Source: Eriocheir sinensis
Lineage: Eukaryota; Arthropoda; Malacostraca; Decapoda; Varunidae
Assembly (NCBI RefSeq): GCF_024679095.1
Contig: NW_026111622.1
Coordinates: 186,001 to 250,000 of the forward strand
Reading direction: 5' to 3'
DNA: 64,000 nt
Shown here: one piece after another, positions 63,487 through 64,000 of the stretch
Numbering within the stretch: position 1 is the stretch's first letter
Layout: the number at the start of each line of letters is the position of its first letter
Translations under genes and position numbers: made by a program
Notes under the pieces: generated by a model
Databases searched by the model: none
What the model saw: only the letters and a program-made list of their open reading frames with translations
Told to the model about the DNA's origin: nothing

Positions 63487-64000
63487 TTCGTATCAAAATA
63501 AATAAACAAAATAGCAATAAAATAATGTAAATTTGTATGAGAAAATATATACAAATACACATAAAATAACGCAAATTTCTAAAAAAAAATATTAAAAAAT
63601 GCACATAAAATAAAGTAAATTTGCGTAAAAATATATATACAAAACACACATTAAATAATGTAAATGCGTACATAAAATAACCTAAATTTGTATAAAACTA
63701 TATACAAAAATACACAAAAATATTTAAAATTTGAATGAAAAGAAAATTACAAAATACACATAAAATTAGATAAATTTCTATTGAAATACATATACAAAAT
63801 ACACATAAAATAATGTAAATTTGAATGAAAATATATAAACAAATACACTTAAAATAACGTAAATTTGTATAAAATATATATGCAAGATACACATTAAATA
63901 ATGTAAATGTGTATAAAAAAATATATACAAAAAAGAAATACAATAATGTAAAATCCTATCAATATAAATATACAGAATATCAATAAAATAATGTAAATTT
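62930..64000. repeat. Inverted copy of 26.8-27.9 kb
   Basis: Reverse complement of about 26,790-27,860 (and of 40,210-41,270), with the direction switch at 63,486 mirroring those at 27,302 and 40,716 (coordinates sum to about 90,789). The GATGCGC monomer and the CCTATCAATATAAATA variant are shared. The right end is cut by the window. Confidence 0.83.
63487..64000 (-). repeat. Satellite block 33
   Basis: C monomers (AAAATAGCAATAAAATAATG near 63,508, AAAACACACATTAAATAATG), then A-type monomers. The final 250 bases align without gaps to bases 1-250 of the window with about six differences by eye. Confidence 0.88.

Overview
This window holds no protein-coding gene that I can support. Apart from one 360-bp GC-rich insert, all 64 kb is a single AT-rich satellite DNA. 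The organism is a eukaryote with a large, repeat-rich genome. An animal is my best guess, because the insert is a tRNA-headed, A-tailed SINE, but I cannot name the species. The long same-strand open frames (rich in Tyr, Ile, Phe, Leu) are by-products of the repeat: the basic monomer is 45 bp, exactly 15 codons, and on its T-rich strand all three frames lack stops, giving pseudo-peptides such as [15 protein letters not shown] over and over.

The satellite has three tiers. (1) A ~45-bp monomer; on the T-rich strand it contains TGTGTATTTTGTA, a TATATATA core, and ATACAAATTTACATTA. (2) Blocks of roughly 14.5-16 diverged monomers (~650-720 bp), recognised by fixed-order landmark variants. I call them A (AAAAAATGCG, TATTCTGTG, TTAAGTGTATTTG), B1 (GACGCG, TTAATTTTAATAC, TACATGTATTTAAATAC), B2 (ATCGGAATTTTG, TACTCTA) and C (TTATTGTGTGTATTCG, TTCATTCAATTTTAAA, TTCATCCAAAATTAC, AATTCGATACG, TTTTCTCATAC). 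(3) A super-repeat A-B1-B2-C of about 3.05 kb (~68 monomers), seen whole at about 16,621-19,665 and, mirrored, at about 7,590-10,655.

The array does not run in one direction. I count 33 blocks separated by 32 head-to-head or tail-to-tail switches. Several switch points recur with both flanks preserved, so inverted pieces were later duplicated. The large-scale architecture is: an inverted repeat with ~4-kb arms (6.9-10.7 kb against 16.6-20.4 kb) whose spacer carries the SINE; a direct ~7.2-kb segmental duplication (24.1-31.4 kb and 37.6-44.8 kb) that copies four switch points; a local 1.8-kb duplication between them; a large imperfect palindrome centred near 53,648; and a piece near the left end (1.06-3.3 kb) repeated at 57.3-59.5 kb. 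The first and last 250 bases of the window are also near-identical. Eight (TA)n tracts of about 105-240 bp interrupt the array, and where I compared flanks they replace the TATATA core of a monomer.

The SINE (12,003-12,362) has a Pol III A box, a perfect B box, a body of no family I recognise, a small 3' hairpin and an A13 tail. Two paralogous empty sites at 24.8 and 38.2 kb show that it inserted without a target-site duplication and with loss of about 8 bp.

Nothing here suggests a new gene system. What is notable is the satellite's architecture: its three tiers, the density of inversions, the TA expansions with unexpanded paralogues for comparison, and the SINE with internal empty-site controls. 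All alignments were made by eye; boundaries are good to about 10 bp at switches and tens of bp for duplications.
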